Of a stretch of DNA of 64,000 nt, positions 25,001-35,110 are shown piece by piece; the first letter of the stretch is position 1; each line of letters opens with the position of its first letter. The DNA comes from Rufibacter roseus (lineage in GTDB: Bacteria > Bacteroidota > Bacteroidia > Cytophagales > Hymenobacteraceae): NCBI RefSeq assembly GCF_001647285.1, contig NZ_LRML01000009.1, forward strand, positions 1 to 64,000, read 5' to 3'. Both the position numbers and the translations under genes were made by a program. The notes below the pieces were generated by a model. That model searched no databases and was not told the DNA's origin. It was given only the letters and a program-made list of their open reading frames with translations.

Positions 25001-27034
25001 TTAGCCTTTCTTCCGAAGCACAATCTTTTCTGAGTGCTTGGCTACTAATTGGTTGTACAATTCGCGCAGACTGGCATACTCCTCCGGACCAAAAACCTCT
25101 TTATTAATATTCAGGCGGCTCATGACCCTAAGCTTTCCGTCCATCATCTGAGCCATATAACTGAACCTAACGCTGTTGTCAGCGAGTGACAAATTTACTT
25201 CTTTGGGCATTTCCTCTATTTCATAACCTTCAGGCAGCGTAAAGTTGAATATATAGACTTTGTCACTGGGGGTGGCAAAATCAATTGGGTAATTCCGTTC
25301 CGCCACTTTGAAAGGATTCTCTGCCGTGGCATGATGGAGCATGGGCGAGAGGTACATTAGCTGCAGGGGTTGCAATTCCCCGGCTTTACTTAATTTGTAG
25401 TTGGTTTTAAGCGGCTCTTCCAGATTTTCTAAGTTTTTCATTTCCACTTCCTGACGCAACCATTCCTGTCCTTTGTCAGAAAAACCTTTCATGAAATTTT
25501 CTTTCCCCTTGGCCATAATGGAAGAGCGCATTTGTAATGCTGGTATGCCCCTTAAAGTTTCTTCCACCGTGCCCAACATTTCACCGGTTGGCTTTACCTC
25601 TAGTTGGGCCATTACCACTTGCACATCACGTTCCTGATTTTTGAGAGGTACCCACTCCCCAGATGGTTGGCTTACTACCCAACCTTGTCCGTTCAAGCAC
25701 CGGTAGGGCAGCATGCCAAAAGGCACACTTGGTTCAGTGGCGTCTAACAAATATGAGTTTTTACCAATTTTAACATGAGCAATGACATAGTTGAACTTGC
25801 TGAGCATGGGCAAATTAGTTAAGGGCCTGCCATGCTGCCGGGTGCTGATGAGCATAGGGTGAGCATCTATGGCTACTTCACGCAAAAGTGCAACCAGCAG
25901 GAGGTTGATGTCTGCCACCGAACCTGTTCGTTTTTCATGGGCCGTTTTGATGCTTTTGGAGTAAAGCCTGTACTCCCCATTCCATTTCAATTGCCTTTGC
26001 ACATAAGCCAGCACGGCTTTTACCCTAGCCAATGAATCAGTATTGTTTAGATGTAGCCCTTCTGCCATGTTCTTCAAAAAAGAGCCTCTGGCCAGTTGGC
26101 CGCCAAACTGCTCCTCTTTAAGCATTTCTTTTACAAAGCCATCCCAGTTGCTGGCCATATAGCTGGGCTTCTGACCTGGGTACTGAACCTTGGTCAGCAT
26201 GAACTCCATCTTAGACTTGTAGTCATCTGCACTGGCCAAGTAGGGCTCTTCCATAAAGGCAGGAACATCTTTCATTACCCATCTATACTGCTGCACCCTC
26301 AGCATTAAGGCCCCCATTTGCTCCGCAGCTTGAGAACTACCACGCAACAAATTTTCTTTGTAGCTGGCCGCCATTGTCTTTCTATAAGATTTGGAGTCTT
26401 GAGTATGGAAAGGATGAAACCCATGCATAACATGAGTATACTCAAAATACGGCACCATTTCTACCCGGTATTCGCTCCAAACAACAGGAATATCTTTTTG
26501 AAACTCCCACTCCCTCAGGTTTTCGACAAAGTCTGACTCTATGGTATAGGAGAATTCAATTACTGAACCAACCCTTACGTTAGGCATTGTCAGTTTTTTC
26601 TGATACCAATTGGCGGCTTCTTTCTCCTCAAAAATATCCGAATCCTCTAGCTTCTCTTTAGAAACCTTTCCATCTTCCAGATTATAGGTAAAGCCTTTGA
26701 CGCCGGATATTTTTTCACTGCTCCCCATGCCTTTCTGGTAAAACGGAATAAAAATATCTGCTTGCTCCAGCCCTGCTTTCTTTAAAACCTTTATTCGGGT
26801 GGTTCTCTTAAAAATTAATTGTGTGCCTTTAGTAAATTGGAATGAGGACTCTCCGTAATCATACAAAACAACTGCAGCGGCGGCTGTGTCTTTATCATAA
26901 ACCATCATCTTTAGCTCGTTGTCAGTAACCTGCCCCAGTTTCAGGGGATCTTGTCCGCACCAGGCAACTAATGGAGCTCCTAATAAAAACAACCATAAAA
27001 CCCACTTGGCCGCCATTTTAAATACTCTCTTCAT
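25001..27034 (-). CDS. DUF3857 / transglutaminase-fold exported protein, inactive triad (2 of 5)
   Basis: A 677-residue paralogue of the preceding protein, from a start at 27034 (MKRVFKMAAKWVLWLFLL, signal peptide ending near WCGQ). The conserved opening of the DUF3857 domain is DPLKLGQVTDNELKMMVYD. The core reads RTGSVADINLLLVALL and KFNYVIAHVKIG, so both Cys and His are absent; LLDATEPSVPFGMLPYRC follows. The C-terminus (EEYASLRELYNQLVAKHSEK) is shared almost exactly with copy 1. It is preceded by a 100-base gap from the frameshifted third member. Confidence 0.85.
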   Translation of the reverse strand: MKRVFKMAAKWVLWLFLLGAPLVAWCGQDPLKLGQVTDNELKMMVYDKDTAAAAVVLYDYGESSFQFTKGTQLIFKRTTRIKVLKKAGLEQADIFIPFYQKGMGSSEKISGVKGFTYNLEDGKVSKEKLEDSDIFEEKEAANWYQKKLTMPNVRVGSVIEFSYTIESDFVENLREWEFQKDIPVVWSEYRVEMVPYFEYTHVMHGFHPFHTQDSKSYRKTMAASYKENLLRGSSQAAEQMGALMLRVQQYRWVMKDVPAFMEEPYLASADDYKSKMEFMLTKVQYPGQKPSYMASNWDGFVKEMLKEEQFGGQLARGSFLKNMAEGLHLNNTDSLARVKAVLAYVQRQLKWNGEYRLYSKSIKTAHEKRTGSVADINLLLVALLREVAIDAHPMLISTRQHGRPLTNLPMLSKFNYVIAHVKIGKNSYLLDATEPSVPFGMLPYRCLNGQGWVVSQPSGEWVPLKNQERDVQVVMAQLEVKPTGEMLGTVEETLRGIPALQMRSSIMAKGKENFMKGFSDKGQEWLRQEVEMKNLENLEEPLKTNYKLSKAGELQPLQLMYLSPMLHHATAENPFKVAERNYPIDFATPSDKVYIFNFTLPEGYEIEEMPKEVNLSLADNSVRFSYMAQMMDGKLRVMSRLNINKEVFGPEEYASLRELYNQLVAKHSEKIVLRKKG

Positions 27035-27134
27035 TGTACTGAGTGAATTTAATTTAAAATGAATTGCTCCCCCTGGCAAAGGCAAAAGAGAGCAATTCAT
27101 TTAATTTCAACAATCAATCTTAACTTAAGAAGAC

Positions 27135-29158
27135 CTATGATTTCTTCCGGAGCACAATTTTTTCTGCGTGCTTGGCTACCAGTTGATTGTACAGCTCACG
27201 TAGGTTCGCGTATTCTTCCGGGCCAAACACTTCCTTGTTGATGTTAAGCCGGCTCATGACCTGAAGCTTGCCATTTACAATCTGGGCAGCGTAGATAAAC
27301 CGTGCCGTATTATTAGGCAGAGACAGATTCTTACCCTGTGGCAGTTCTTCCACCTCATATCCCTCTGGTATGGTGAAAGTGAACACATACACCTCATCAC
27401 TTGGCGTGGCGAAGTCAATTGGGTAAAGCCGCTCAGCTATTTTGAAGGGATTCTCTGTTTCGGCATGGTTCAACATAGGTGTTACATATAATAGCTGAAC
27501 AGGCTGCAGGTCCCCGGCCTTGGTGAGTTTGTACTGCGTTTTAAGCGGCTCCTGCAGTTTCTCCATGTTCTGGATTTTCACCTCTTGCCGCACCCACTCC
27601 TGCCCTTTGTCTGAGAAGTTCTTTATAAACTCTTCCTGCCCTTTGGTTCTGATATAAGACCGGGCACGCAGCGCTGAAATCCCCTGAAAGGTTTCTTCCA
27701 TGGTACCCACTACTTCACCGGTAGGCATAATTTGCAAATCAGCTGATACCATCTGCACGTTCCGCTCGCTGTTTTTGATAGGCACCCACCTGCCCGATGG
27801 CAGTTCAGCCACCCAACCCTTCCCGTTGAGGCAGCGGAAAGGCAACATACCAAACGGCACGTCTGGCTCAGTAGCATCTAACAGGTACGTATTTTTGCCA
27901 ATTTTTACATGCGCCACCACATAATTAAACTTGCTGAGCATGGGCATTTCTGTAACCGGCTTGCCATGTTGCCGGGTACTTATCAACATGGGGCTTGCCT
28001 CAATGCCAACCTCACGCAGTAGGGCCGTAAGCAGCAAATTGATATCTGCAGAGGAGCCCTTGCGGCTATCATGTGCTTTTTTGATGTTCTCTGAGTATAC
28101 CCGGTTCTTTCCATCCCAACTCATTTGCTTCTGCACATACGCCAACACCTTCTTTACTTTAGCAAGTGAGTCAGCAGAGGCCACATTCAGTTCTTCGGCT
28201 ATCTTTTTAGTGAAATTTGAGCTTACTAGCTGCCCTCCAAAGTTTTCTTCTTTCAGTAATTCTTTGGCAAAACCATCCCAATTACTGGCCATGTACCTGG
28301 GTTCTTGGTTTGGGTATTGTATTTTGGTGAGCATAAACTCCATTTTAGACTTATAATCGTCTATGCTGGTGAGATAGGGCTCTTCTGTAAAAGCGGGCAG
28401 ATCTTTCATAACAAAGCGGTACTGCAGAATTTGCATACTCATGGAGCTCCGCTGCTGCACGGTTTGATAGCCAACCTTTTCTTCATAAGTAATCCCTTTG
28501 GTTTGGTGCAGCACCTGTGCATCTTTTATATGAAAAGAATTAAAACCGCTCAACAAGTGGGTGTACTCAAAGAAAGGCACCATTTCTACACGATACTCAC
28601 TCCACATTACTGGTATGGTATTCTGGAACTCCCACTCGCGCAGGTTCTCAATAAAATCAGACTTGATGGTATAAGATATTTCAATGACAGAACCTACTTT
28701 GGCGTTAGGCATAGTCAGCTTTTTCTGGTGCCAGTTCGCGTCTTGTTTTTCCTCAAAAATAGATTTCTCATCTAGTTTTACCTTTACCACCTTACCGTTC
28801 TCCAAATTGTAGGTAAAGCCTTTCACGTCTTTCACCTCTTCTCTGTTCTGAAAGTCTTTTTGGTAAAAAGGAATAAAAATATCTGCCTGATCTAACCCAT
28901 TTTTCTTTAATATCTTGATGCGGGTAGTGCGCTTAAAGACCACCTGAGTACCTTTGGTGAATTCAAATGCAGACTCACCGTAATCATAGAGCACCACGCA
29001 GCTGCCGTAGAGTCCTTCTCATACACCTTCATCTTTAGCTCATCAATAGTTACCTGCCCCAATTTTAAGGGATCTTGCCCGCACCAACCGGCTATTGGCA
29101 TTCCGGCTAGCAGCAGCACCAAGGCAACCCAATTCTTCATCACTTTAAGCATGTTCAA
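27135..29158 (-). pseudogene. DUF3857 / transglutaminase-fold protein, frameshifted (3 of 5)
   Basis: The N-terminal part (29158-28910, signal peptide, DPLKLGQVTIDELKMKVYEKDST) and the rest (28997-27135) are in different frames. The paralogue reads TAAAAVVLYDYGES; here GCGTGGTG stands where GCGGTGGTG is expected, so one G is missing near 28997. The downstream frame then continues for 620 residues without a stop, with RKGSSADINLLLTALL and KFNYVVAHV (again no Cys or His). The mutation looks recent or is a sequencing error, because no other damage is visible. Confidence 0.8.
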
Positions 29159-29221
29159 GAAATTTTTAATGGGGGTAAATAAAATATACCAGCTGACTTT
29201 AGCACCAGCTGCCGTATTAAA

Positions 29222-29257
29222 CGTTTTGGGGCCGATTTTAAAAAACCGGCCCCAAAA
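29222..29257. repeat. Family palindrome, copy 11
   Basis: GTTTTGGGGCCG / CGGCCCCAAAA, with GC-rich core and inner TTTTAAAAAA, eight bases past the stop of the gene ending at 29265 (minus strand). Confidence 0.82.
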
Positions 29258-29264
29258 GGAGTGC

Positions 29265-31178
29265 CTATATAGAATCAGCCGCTAATACTACTTGTTGCTG
29301 ATCAGCTCTGGAAACTTTCTTCAGGAACTCCACCAACTCGGCATATCTGTCTGGGGCGAAACGGCCTTTGTGCATAGTCAGCTGGCGCTGGTACACTAAC
29401 TTGCCGTCTTTCATGTTTACTTTAGCCTCATACTCTCCAAAAACCGAAGAAATTTTAACCGGCTGCGGTACGCTTTCAGGCTTGAAACCTGCCGGTATTT
29501 CAAATTCAACGCTGTCTACGTCATAGTAAGGGTAGGTGAGCACCACATCATGCTTGCGGGTTTCAGTGGTGAGCGGCACGCTTTGGCGGCGGTTCATGAG
29601 GTTAGGCGTGATAAACATGCGCCTTCCGCTCACTGAGGCCACCCGAGGCAGCTCTAACTGCAGGTTCTCATTTACCTGCGGCACTCCTTTTACTTTCTCA
29701 AGAGTGAATTTTTTGATCTCAAAAGAAGGAATATCCGTTGCTTTGTACAACCACTTTAGCTGCTCGTCAGGCTTCAGCCTGTTCAGTACTTCGGTTCTGT
29801 CTTCATGCTGGCGACCTGTGAAAACCGTCACTGCTTCTCCTACACCGCCCCCTTGGGAGTTTAACTTCACCTTCACCAACCTTTTTTGAGTATTGTCCTG
29901 CGCCGTGAACTTAGGAGTTGACACCAGCTTACCTCCCTCAGGAGTAACGAGCAAAGAGTAACGGTCGCCGGTGAAGGAGCCGGTGTAGCCTGCATCTGCC
30001 ATTTGATTGGTGCACTCCAGCCAGATAGTGTCTTTGGGAGTAGGCACGCAAAGCACCACGTGGTTGAATTGACTGCTAGGGAAGTCTTTGATCACTGGCC
30101 GGTTATCATCTCCACCATATATAATGGCGTAATGGCTCTGAATGCCCGCCACCTCTAGTAAAGCCTTTGTGTAATTACTCAGAGCTTTGCAGTCGCCGTA
30201 GCCTTTGCTATCTACCATAGAGGCCTCAAAAGGCTGCCAACCCCCAATACCTAATTGTATAGAAACATAGCGGGTTCTGTTCTGCATGAACTGGTAAACC
30301 GCTTTTATCTTTTCTTCAGGCGTGGCAAGCCCCTGCGTCAGTGTTAAAACTTGCTGCTTGGTGGCGTCTGGCAACTGACTACGACCCGCGTTAAGCTTGT
30401 TCTGCCATTCGCCTAGGGCCTTCCAAGACTCCATGCTACCGGCAAAACCCTCTACTTCAAAAGTGGTTGGCGCCGTGCGTACCATGGGTATTAGTTCATA
30501 AAAAGGCGGCCCGTACTGTTCCGTCTCTATTGGCACCACATTCTTGAGTTGCCAGGAATATGTTTTTTTGCTGTTTACCTCACTGATGCTTGCTTTTTCC
30601 GGCAGCTGCTGCTCATGATATCTTAAATCTATTCCAGCGGGCATCTGTACTGTGAAAGAGGCTTTTTCTAAAGATACTTTCTTGCCGCTTATGGGCGCCC
30701 AAGTGGTGTAAAACAGCAGGTTAGACGAGGTAGTCTGGTACTCATACTCTATTGTGTACGGGTACGTAGAGTGAGTAGGCTCTACTACCTTTACTCGGTT
30801 GTCACCGTAGAGCGTTCCATCGCCGTTGGCGCTGTAGTCTCTTATGTCTGAGTTCTTGATGCTGCGCACCTTTTTACCCGTCATGTCATAAACGGTGCCC
30901 CTGATGTAGTCTACCTTGTTGAGTTTATCATAGTGCACCACCAAGGTGGCATGTTCTTTCCCGTCAGCATTCAGAACCGTAACGACCTGACGTACCTTCT
31001 CGGTTGCTGATTTGGCAGAGAGTACCGTAAACTGCACCTCTTCCTGGCGAATGACGGCATCTGCTCCTTTAGAAAGGGCTGATTTGATAGTGAGGGCTGA
31101 GTATTCTGGCCCGCCTCCGGCCCAGGCACCCACACTAGCCACACAGGCCAACATGAGTGCTGATATCCAGTTTTTCAT
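29265..31178 (-). CDS. DUF3857 / transglutaminase-like exported protein, Cys/His present (4 of 5)
   Basis: A 637-residue exported protein (signal peptide MKNWISALMLACVASVGAWA). This is the outlier of the cluster: the transglutaminase-like core has GYGDCKALSNYTKALLEVAG with C330 and SSQFNHVVLCV with H373, so two triad residues are intact. The third position reads IWLECTNQ, with Glu388 in place of the usual Asp. The N-terminal domain (VRQVVTVLNADGKEHATLVVHYD) is clearly DUF3857. It could be an active cysteine peptidase or transglutaminase in the periplasm, which is inference. Confidence 0.85.
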   Translation of the reverse strand: MKNWISALMLACVASVGAWAGGGPEYSALTIKSALSKGADAVIRQEEVQFTVLSAKSATEKVRQVVTVLNADGKEHATLVVHYDKLNKVDYIRGTVYDMTGKKVRSIKNSDIRDYSANGDGTLYGDNRVKVVEPTHSTYPYTIEYEYQTTSSNLLFYTTWAPISGKKVSLEKASFTVQMPAGIDLRYHEQQLPEKASISEVNSKKTYSWQLKNVVPIETEQYGPPFYELIPMVRTAPTTFEVEGFAGSMESWKALGEWQNKLNAGRSQLPDATKQQVLTLTQGLATPEEKIKAVYQFMQNRTRYVSIQLGIGGWQPFEASMVDSKGYGDCKALSNYTKALLEVAGIQSHYAIIYGGDDNRPVIKDFPSSQFNHVVLCVPTPKDTIWLECTNQMADAGYTGSFTGDRYSLLVTPEGGKLVSTPKFTAQDNTQKRLVKVKLNSQGGGVGEAVTVFTGRQHEDRTEVLNRLKPDEQLKWLYKATDIPSFEIKKFTLEKVKGVPQVNENLQLELPRVASVSGRRMFITPNLMNRRQSVPLTTETRKHDVVLTYPYYDVDSVEFEIPAGFKPESVPQPVKISSVFGEYEAKVNMKDGKLVYQRQLTMHKGRFAPDRYAELVEFLKKVSRADQQQVVLAADSI

Positions 31179-31208
31179 GGTTTTGTAAAAAATAAGCTAA
31201 AAACTCAA

Positions 31209-33185
31209 TTACCCTTTCTTTCTCAACACAATTTGCTCGGCGTGCTTAGCCACTACCTGGGTGTAGAACTGCTTCAGGTACTCGTACTCATTGGCATAGA
31301 AGATAGGCTTGGAGATGGTGAGTTTGCTCAGCACCTGTATCTTGTTTCCGTTTGCCTGCAGCATGTAGGTGAATTTGCCTCCGTTTTCGGGCAGGGCTAC
31401 CACAATGCTTTTAGGCATTTCTTCCACCATATACCCGTCTGGAATAGTAAAGCTGCACATGTACACTTCTTCTGAGCCATGCCCAAAGTCAACCGGATAT
31501 TTGCGGGCGATCTGTTTAAAAGGATTTTCCTTGGCTCCTTTTAGAAGCATTGGGTTCAGATAAATGATTTCTTTTGCCTCTTCATCTCCTGTACTAGCTA
31601 CCTCATACTGCAGCCCGAACGGTTTGTTGATCTCTTTCAGGTTTTCAAAAACAGGTTTCTTCCGCTCTAGCTGGTTCTGGTTATTTACCAGCGTCTTCAT
31701 AAACTTCTCCTCACCGTCTGCCAGCACACTGTGCCTCCAGTTAAGCGCCCAAATGCCATTGGTAGAAGTAGTGACTTTTCCTGTCATTCTACCGGAAGGC
31801 AACACCTGCAAATCAGCGTTTACCAGTTCTGTGGTTCTGTCCTCAGATAACAAGGGCACCCATGCCCCTCCCTCTTTGGTTACCAACCAGCCCTGGCCGT
31901 TCATGCAGCGCTTAGGCAATAAGCCCATTGGCCGCATGGGGTCTGTAGCGTCTAACAAAACGTCTTTGCCGCCTATTTGCATGTAGCCTACCACATAGTT
32001 GAATTTGCTCAACAAAGGAGAGTGCTGCGGAATACGGCCATGCTCTCGGGTACTGATGATCACCGGATTCGCTTCTAATCCGGCATCTCTGAGCAACGCC
32101 ACCAGCAGCAAGTTGATGTCAGCGGCACTACCTGTTTTACCTTCAAATATCTTACGCAGATTGCTGGAGGTAACAACGCCCCCTCGCTCATTCCACTTCA
32201 CATTGTCTTTTACAAAATTGTAGATGGTGTTTACCCGCTCTAAGGTATCTTTAATGGTTTCAAAGGCAGCCACTTCTTTTTTGAAGAACCCGGTTTTGCT
32301 TAACTGCCCGCCAAAGTTTTCTTCTTCCATTAAACCCTTGGTCAACCCACCCCAGGTAGGCGACATTCGTCTATGTATCTGCCCTGGAAATCGAATCCAC
32401 TCTAACTCAAATTCTATTCTGGACACATAATCATTGATGGTGGTAATATAAGCTTCAGAGGTAATGGCAGGCACATTCTCCATTACCCACCTATACTCTT
32501 GAGTAGAAGCACTTACCCCTGCCATATTGCCTGCCTTTGACTCACTTATTTTCATACGCTCATACCCTTGGGAATAATGCTTGTAGTCAAAGAACTCTGG
32601 GAAAGAGGCTCTGTATTCACTGTGCGCCACCGGAATGGAGTGCTGAAATGTCCAGTCTTGGAAGTTCATGAAGAAATCTGAGGTAACGGTATAGGTGATA
32701 TCCAAGACGGATCCCTCTTTTACAGCTGGCAGCGTAAACTTCTTCATATACCAGTTATCGCTCTTCTTCTCTTCAAAAATGGCTTTATTTTCCATTTTTA
32801 CTTTTTCTACCTTACCGCCTTCCCAATTGTAAGTGGTAGCCTTTATGCCGGAGACAAATTCTTTATTATCAGAATTACTATAATAATAGGGCACCTCCAC
32901 GTTAGCCCAGTCATAGCCTCCTTTTTTCAGGATTTTAATGCGCATAACCCGCTCATACACGAGCTTAAAATCATTGGTATAGGTAAAATAAGAACGGCCG
33001 TAGTCTACCAAAATAACGGCAGCGGCACTAGTGTCAGGAGCATAGACTTTCATCTTTACTTCTTCGTCTGACACTTTTCCGTACTTCACCGGAGCATCTT
33101 GCCCTTGTGCGGTAAAGCATAGCAAGGAGAACGTCAGCAACAACACTGACTTAAACAGAGGGGTGGTAGAAAATAGCATAGGCAA
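31209..33185 (-). CDS. DUF3857 / transglutaminase-fold exported protein, inactive triad (5 of 5)
   Basis: A 658-residue exported protein with signal peptide (residues 1-28, cleavage before QDAPVKYG). It shares the same architecture and closely follows the family opening YGKVSDEEVKMKVYAPDTSA. The core reads KTGSAADINLLLVALLRDAG and KFNYVVGYMQIGG, lacking Cys and His as in copies 1-3. The C-terminus (YTQVVAKHAEQIVLRKKG) is more diverged. It is the first gene of the cluster in transcription order and ends 30 bases before copy 4. Confidence 0.85.
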   Translation of the reverse strand: MPMLFSTTPLFKSVLLLTFSLLCFTAQGQDAPVKYGKVSDEEVKMKVYAPDTSAAAVILVDYGRSYFTYTNDFKLVYERVMRIKILKKGGYDWANVEVPYYYSNSDNKEFVSGIKATTYNWEGGKVEKVKMENKAIFEEKKSDNWYMKKFTLPAVKEGSVLDITYTVTSDFFMNFQDWTFQHSIPVAHSEYRASFPEFFDYKHYSQGYERMKISESKAGNMAGVSASTQEYRWVMENVPAITSEAYITTINDYVSRIEFELEWIRFPGQIHRRMSPTWGGLTKGLMEEENFGGQLSKTGFFKKEVAAFETIKDTLERVNTIYNFVKDNVKWNERGGVVTSSNLRKIFEGKTGSAADINLLLVALLRDAGLEANPVIISTREHGRIPQHSPLLSKFNYVVGYMQIGGKDVLLDATDPMRPMGLLPKRCMNGQGWLVTKEGGAWVPLLSEDRTTELVNADLQVLPSGRMTGKVTTSTNGIWALNWRHSVLADGEEKFMKTLVNNQNQLERKKPVFENLKEINKPFGLQYEVASTGDEEAKEIIYLNPMLLKGAKENPFKQIARKYPVDFGHGSEEVYMCSFTIPDGYMVEEMPKSIVVALPENGGKFTYMLQANGNKIQVLSKLTISKPIFYANEYEYLKQFYTQVVAKHAEQIVLRKKG

Positions 33186-33737
33186 TAAAAGTTATGGAAC
33201 AGCAGAAAGCTTGTGTGGAACAAGCCAACCTACTTTTCCTATTCAAAATAAAATATTCAATAACTTATTTATAATCAATCAAATATTAAAGAACACCAAC
33301 CCTATTTATCGCCTATATCTGTTCTTTTTTGGGTGTGCCTTGAGCAGGCAGATTCCTAACAGACTGGAATCAAATCAGCACAAATTACATTTTTCTTTAT
33401 TCAGTTCCTTATAAAATATAGAAAATATATTAGCTGATAGACAATAACTTAACCTTCTGTTAATATATCTATTCTTTACCAGCAGCATCATGCCACTTAA
33501 AATAGGCAGCTGAATAAGGATATTTTTTAATAGAAAACTCTTATAGGAGCTGCTTTTACAGAATGTATTATAAGAGATCAGGAGGCGCTACCACAACACC
33601 AAAGGTGTCTGGAGTATGGGATAGTGATTTACTATTCCCATAAATTTTATTTGTCCAGTCTGATTGGCTATAGAGTAGGTGAAGAAGTATTTGCAAGCAT
33701 AGATCACAAAGCAATCTATCAGATTGATGATACATAC
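33186..33737. other. AT-rich intergenic region, nothing recognised
   Basis: About 550 AT-rich bases without a convincing gene, strong hairpin or family palindrome. A short frame at 33163-33414 overlaps the start of the neighbouring gene and has no family resemblance. The promoter of the DUF3857 cluster should lie near 33190-33320, but I cannot pick one with confidence. Confidence 0.5.
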
Positions 33738-35021
33738 TTATTTTTCAGACAAAGGTGGCTGGTAGTCTAGCGGTAGCATTTCGGCAAGTTTTTCCCATGC
33801 CCAGTAGCCTTCTACTAAGTGTGAGTTTGGGTCTACAATCATGCCGCTAGGGTCAAGAAAGGTATAGGGCTGGGTAAGACCCAGCACAGAAGTCTGGTAG
33901 GTAGGATCGCGCGGCTTACTAAAAGGTTGTTGGCGCAGGAAAGCCTCTTCTTCAAACTCATGCACATACACCACATTTAAAAAATCAGAAAACTGAAGCC
34001 GCAGCATGTTTGTGACTGAATCTGGCTGCACCAATTGATCATAGGGCACAGGGTCTTTGTGCAGGTATTCTACGGTACGTGACAGCCGGGACATCCGGAG
34101 CCAATATTGAAGGCTATCGTCTTTCACACCATTACCTCCAATGACAATGGTGTTTGATTTTCCGCGCCAGGTTTTGAGCCCTCTCTGAATATCCTCCTCC
34201 GCTGGCCTATGCGGGTTAGGTAAACGCTGAAGACGCCGCACATTAAAACCTTCCTGCTCCAGGCTCTGTGCACGCAGTGCCCTTGCAAAGTGCATGAGTG
34301 AGCCATTATACGCTTTCAGGCGTGCTTTTTCCCAACGATTGCGCTGTGCTTTACTGCGGGACTTCAATTCTTCATATCGCGGATATCCCGCATGAAACAC
34401 CCGTTTGCTCTTGAAATCTGCCTCAAAGGTTTCTAACAGGAAGTGCAGCCGGTAGCCTAGGGCTTTGCTCTCAATAACCAATGGCTCAGAGGCATCGGCG
34501 GTTAAAACATTGGCCTGCGGATCAAAATTAAAGTGCAGTACCTCTGGGTTTATAATTTTGGTTTGAGCGGCATTAGGGGTTTGCCCAATAAAGCTTTTCA
34601 AAAACACCTCGTAATTATGCCGCCAGTTAGTGTCAGGCCTAATAACCACTTCCTGCAGGGCATTGGCCTTGGGTGTAAGCTGCAGCCGAAACCGCAGTTG
34701 CTGCCCGTCTTCAATTTTAAAATGATGCGTTAACGTTTCATACCCCAGAAAGGACACCACCAGCTCATGGCTTCCGGCGGGCAAAGCGGGAAGTTTGAAA
34801 GTGCCGTTTTCTTCGGCATTGGTTCCATATGTGGTTTGAGCAATAAAGACCGTAGCAAACCCTAACGGCTGCCCTGTCTGCGCATCTATGACGGTTCCTG
34901 AAACACCACCGTAGCCAGTTGTTTGCGCCTGCGTTTGCTTACCTGAAACAAGGCTTATAACATAAAGAAGAAAGAAAAACCGTAGAAGAGGCAAGCAAGA
35001 ACAAAAGCGCATGGGCAACAA
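33738..35021 (-). CDS. Carboxypeptidase-regulatory-like domain exported protein
   Basis: A 427-residue exported protein. A signal peptide (residues 1-33; ATG at residue 4 is an alternative start) precedes a carboxypeptidase-regulatory-like beta domain, VSGTVIDAQTGQPLGFATVFI...NGTFKLPALPAGSHELVVSFLGYET, the hallmark of this fold in Bacteroidota. After it, about 300 residues (HNYEVFLKSFIG, YPRYEELKSRSKAQRNRWEKARL) resemble the uncharacterised part seen in many such proteins. It lacks a TonB-dependent barrel. No partner gene is evident. Confidence 0.8.
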   Translation of the reverse strand: MLPMRFCSCLPLLRFFFLLYVISLVSGKQTQAQTTGYGGVSGTVIDAQTGQPLGFATVFIAQTTYGTNAEENGTFKLPALPAGSHELVVSFLGYETLTHHFKIEDGQQLRFRLQLTPKANALQEVVIRPDTNWRHNYEVFLKSFIGQTPNAAQTKIINPEVLHFNFDPQANVLTADASEPLVIESKALGYRLHFLLETFEADFKSKRVFHAGYPRYEELKSRSKAQRNRWEKARLKAYNGSLMHFARALRAQSLEQEGFNVRRLQRLPNPHRPAEEDIQRGLKTWRGKSNTIVIGGNGVKDDSLQYWLRMSRLSRTVEYLHKDPVPYDQLVQPDSVTNMLRLQFSDFLNVVYVHEFEEEAFLRQQPFSKPRDPTYQTSVLGLTQPYTFLDPSGMIVDPNSHLVEGYWAWEKLAEMLPLDYQPPLSEK

Positions 35022-35070
35022 TTTACCTTTCTAAGGTAAGGCCCTTGTCGCATTTTTGCCCGTTTCGCCT

Positions 35071-35110
35071 CTGTTTTTAACATATTTTAACAAAAACAGG
35101 TCAAAAACGC
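35071..35110. repeat. Family palindrome, copy 12 (diverged)
   Basis: CTGTTTTT...AAAAACAG forms an 8-bp perfect pair, then GTCAAAAACGC overlaps the last codons of the histidine kinase gene. Confidence 0.6.

Noticed and set aside
33163-33414. 83-residue plus-strand frame
   Set aside because: Overlaps the start of a well-supported gene on the other strand and is composed of AT-rich random-looking sequence.
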